A program made the position numbers and the translations under genes. Source: Aurantibacter_A sp039941195 (GTDB lineage: Bacteria > Bacteroidota > Bacteroidia > Flavobacteriales > Flavobacteriaceae). From it: a stretch of DNA of 64,000 bases. The DNA lies in the NCBI RefSeq assembly GCF_039941195.1, contig NZ_JBDVFA010000060.1, positions 62,001 through 126,000 on the forward strand, written 5' to 3'. Numbering within the stretch: the first letter of the stretch is position 1; each line of letters begins with the position of its first letter. The notes under the pieces are model-generated. The model was given only the letters and a program-made list of their open reading frames with translations. It was not told the DNA's origin and did no database searches. Below, piece by piece: positions 63,700 through 64,000 of the stretch.

Positions 63700-64000
63700 A
63701 TGAAATCCATATTAATCATTTGTGGTGGAGGTCCTGCCCCCGGAATTAACGCCGTTATTAGTACAGTAGCCAAAATATTTTTAAAAGATGGCTATAGAGT
63801 TCTTGGTTTGCACGAAGGTTTTAAAGGAATCTTTTCTGACAATCCGCAAATAAAAGAATTCGATTTTGCTCATGCTGATCGTATTTTCAGCCGAGGAGGA
63901 TCAACGCTTATTATGAGCAGATTTAAACCAAGTAATGAGAAACTAAACACTAACCTATTTTCTCAAAACAATGTAAAACTGTTGGTAAGTATTGGTGGTG
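63700..64000 (+). CDS. 6-phosphofructokinase-like protein, 3' truncated by window end
   Basis: The ATG at 63700 begins KSILIICGGGPAPGINAVIST, the PfkA nucleotide/diphosphate loop. GYRVLGLHEGFKGIF near residue 33 and FSRGGSTLIMSRF near 64-76 follow, matching the second conserved segment (xRGGTxLxTSR), and the frame is open to the edge with LLVSIGGG. The form GGGPAPG, rather than GGDAPG, is reminiscent of pyrophosphate-dependent members, but the decisive residues lie beyond the window. It follows kdgK by 19 bases, so it belongs to the uronate operon, an unusual place for a glycolytic kinase. Confidence 0.82.
   Translation, partial: MKSILIICGGGPAPGINAVISTVAKIFLKDGYRVLGLHEGFKGIFSDNPQIKEFDFAHADRIFSRGGSTLIMSRFKPSNEKLNTNLFSQNNVKLLVSIGG

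Overview
The window is AT-rich DNA from a member of the Bacteroidota, most likely a marine Flavobacteriaceae. The reasons are SusC/SusD-type outer-membrane proteins, lipoprotein signals, TAnnTTTG-type -7 boxes, few Shine-Dalgarno sequences, and alginate-lyase genes typical of algal-polysaccharide degraders. I saw no rRNA, tRNA, CRISPR array, insertion sequence or phage gene.

Region 1 (1-13443, all + strand) is an exopolysaccharide or capsule locus. It holds the end of a Wzc-like tyrosine kinase, a hexapeptide-repeat acyltransferase, a Wzx-like flippase, a Wzy-like polymerase, six glycosyltransferases of GT4/GT2 type, a two-domain formyltransferase-like/GINT1-like protein, and a WecG/TagA/CpsF-type transferase. 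The initiating sugar-phosphate transferase is not in the window.

Region 2 (13669-28645) is a catabolic cluster without SusC/D. It holds a Tat-exported enolase-superfamily dehydratase, an exported RraA-like protein, an NTF2-like protein, a TolB-like propeller protein, an AraC regulator, a large ThuA/PVC-dehydrogenase/cupredoxin lipoprotein, two TIM-barrel sugar epimerase-like proteins, a Gfo/Idh oxidoreductase and a TonB-dependent receptor. Its substrate is probably a sugar acid or modified sugar, but the sequence does not name it. It is followed by 1.2 kb with no recognisable gene.

Region 3 (29870-64000) is an alginate/uronate utilisation system in several transcription units. These are: RraA plus epimerase (-); PL6-PL17-KdgF (+); Gfo/Idh-SSS symporter-unknown secreted protein (-); GntR-mannonate dehydratase-Opp-type ABC transporter-SDR-PL6-like-PL6 (+); SusC-SusD (+); and GntR-MFS-SDR-KdgK-phosphofructokinase (+, running off the end). 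The expected route is as follows. PL6 and PL17 lyases cut alginate to unsaturated monouronate, KdgF helps linearise it, an SDR reduces it to 2-keto-3-deoxygluconate (KDG), and KdgK phosphorylates it. KDPG aldolase is not in the window. Mannonate dehydratase would feed saturated mannonate into the same KDG pool.

The units are tied together by a palindrome, TTGGTNAACCAA, found upstream of all six and close to the E. coli UxuR/ExuR site as I recall it (TTGGTATACCAA). In four places it is fused to a -7 box as TAnnTTTGGTNAACCAA. The two FadR-type GntR proteins are the obvious candidate binders. Other notable points are a PL6 homologue whose catalytic lysine is methionine, a frameshifted relic of a PL17 gene between two copies of the operator, and a peptide-type ABC transporter inside the alginate operon.
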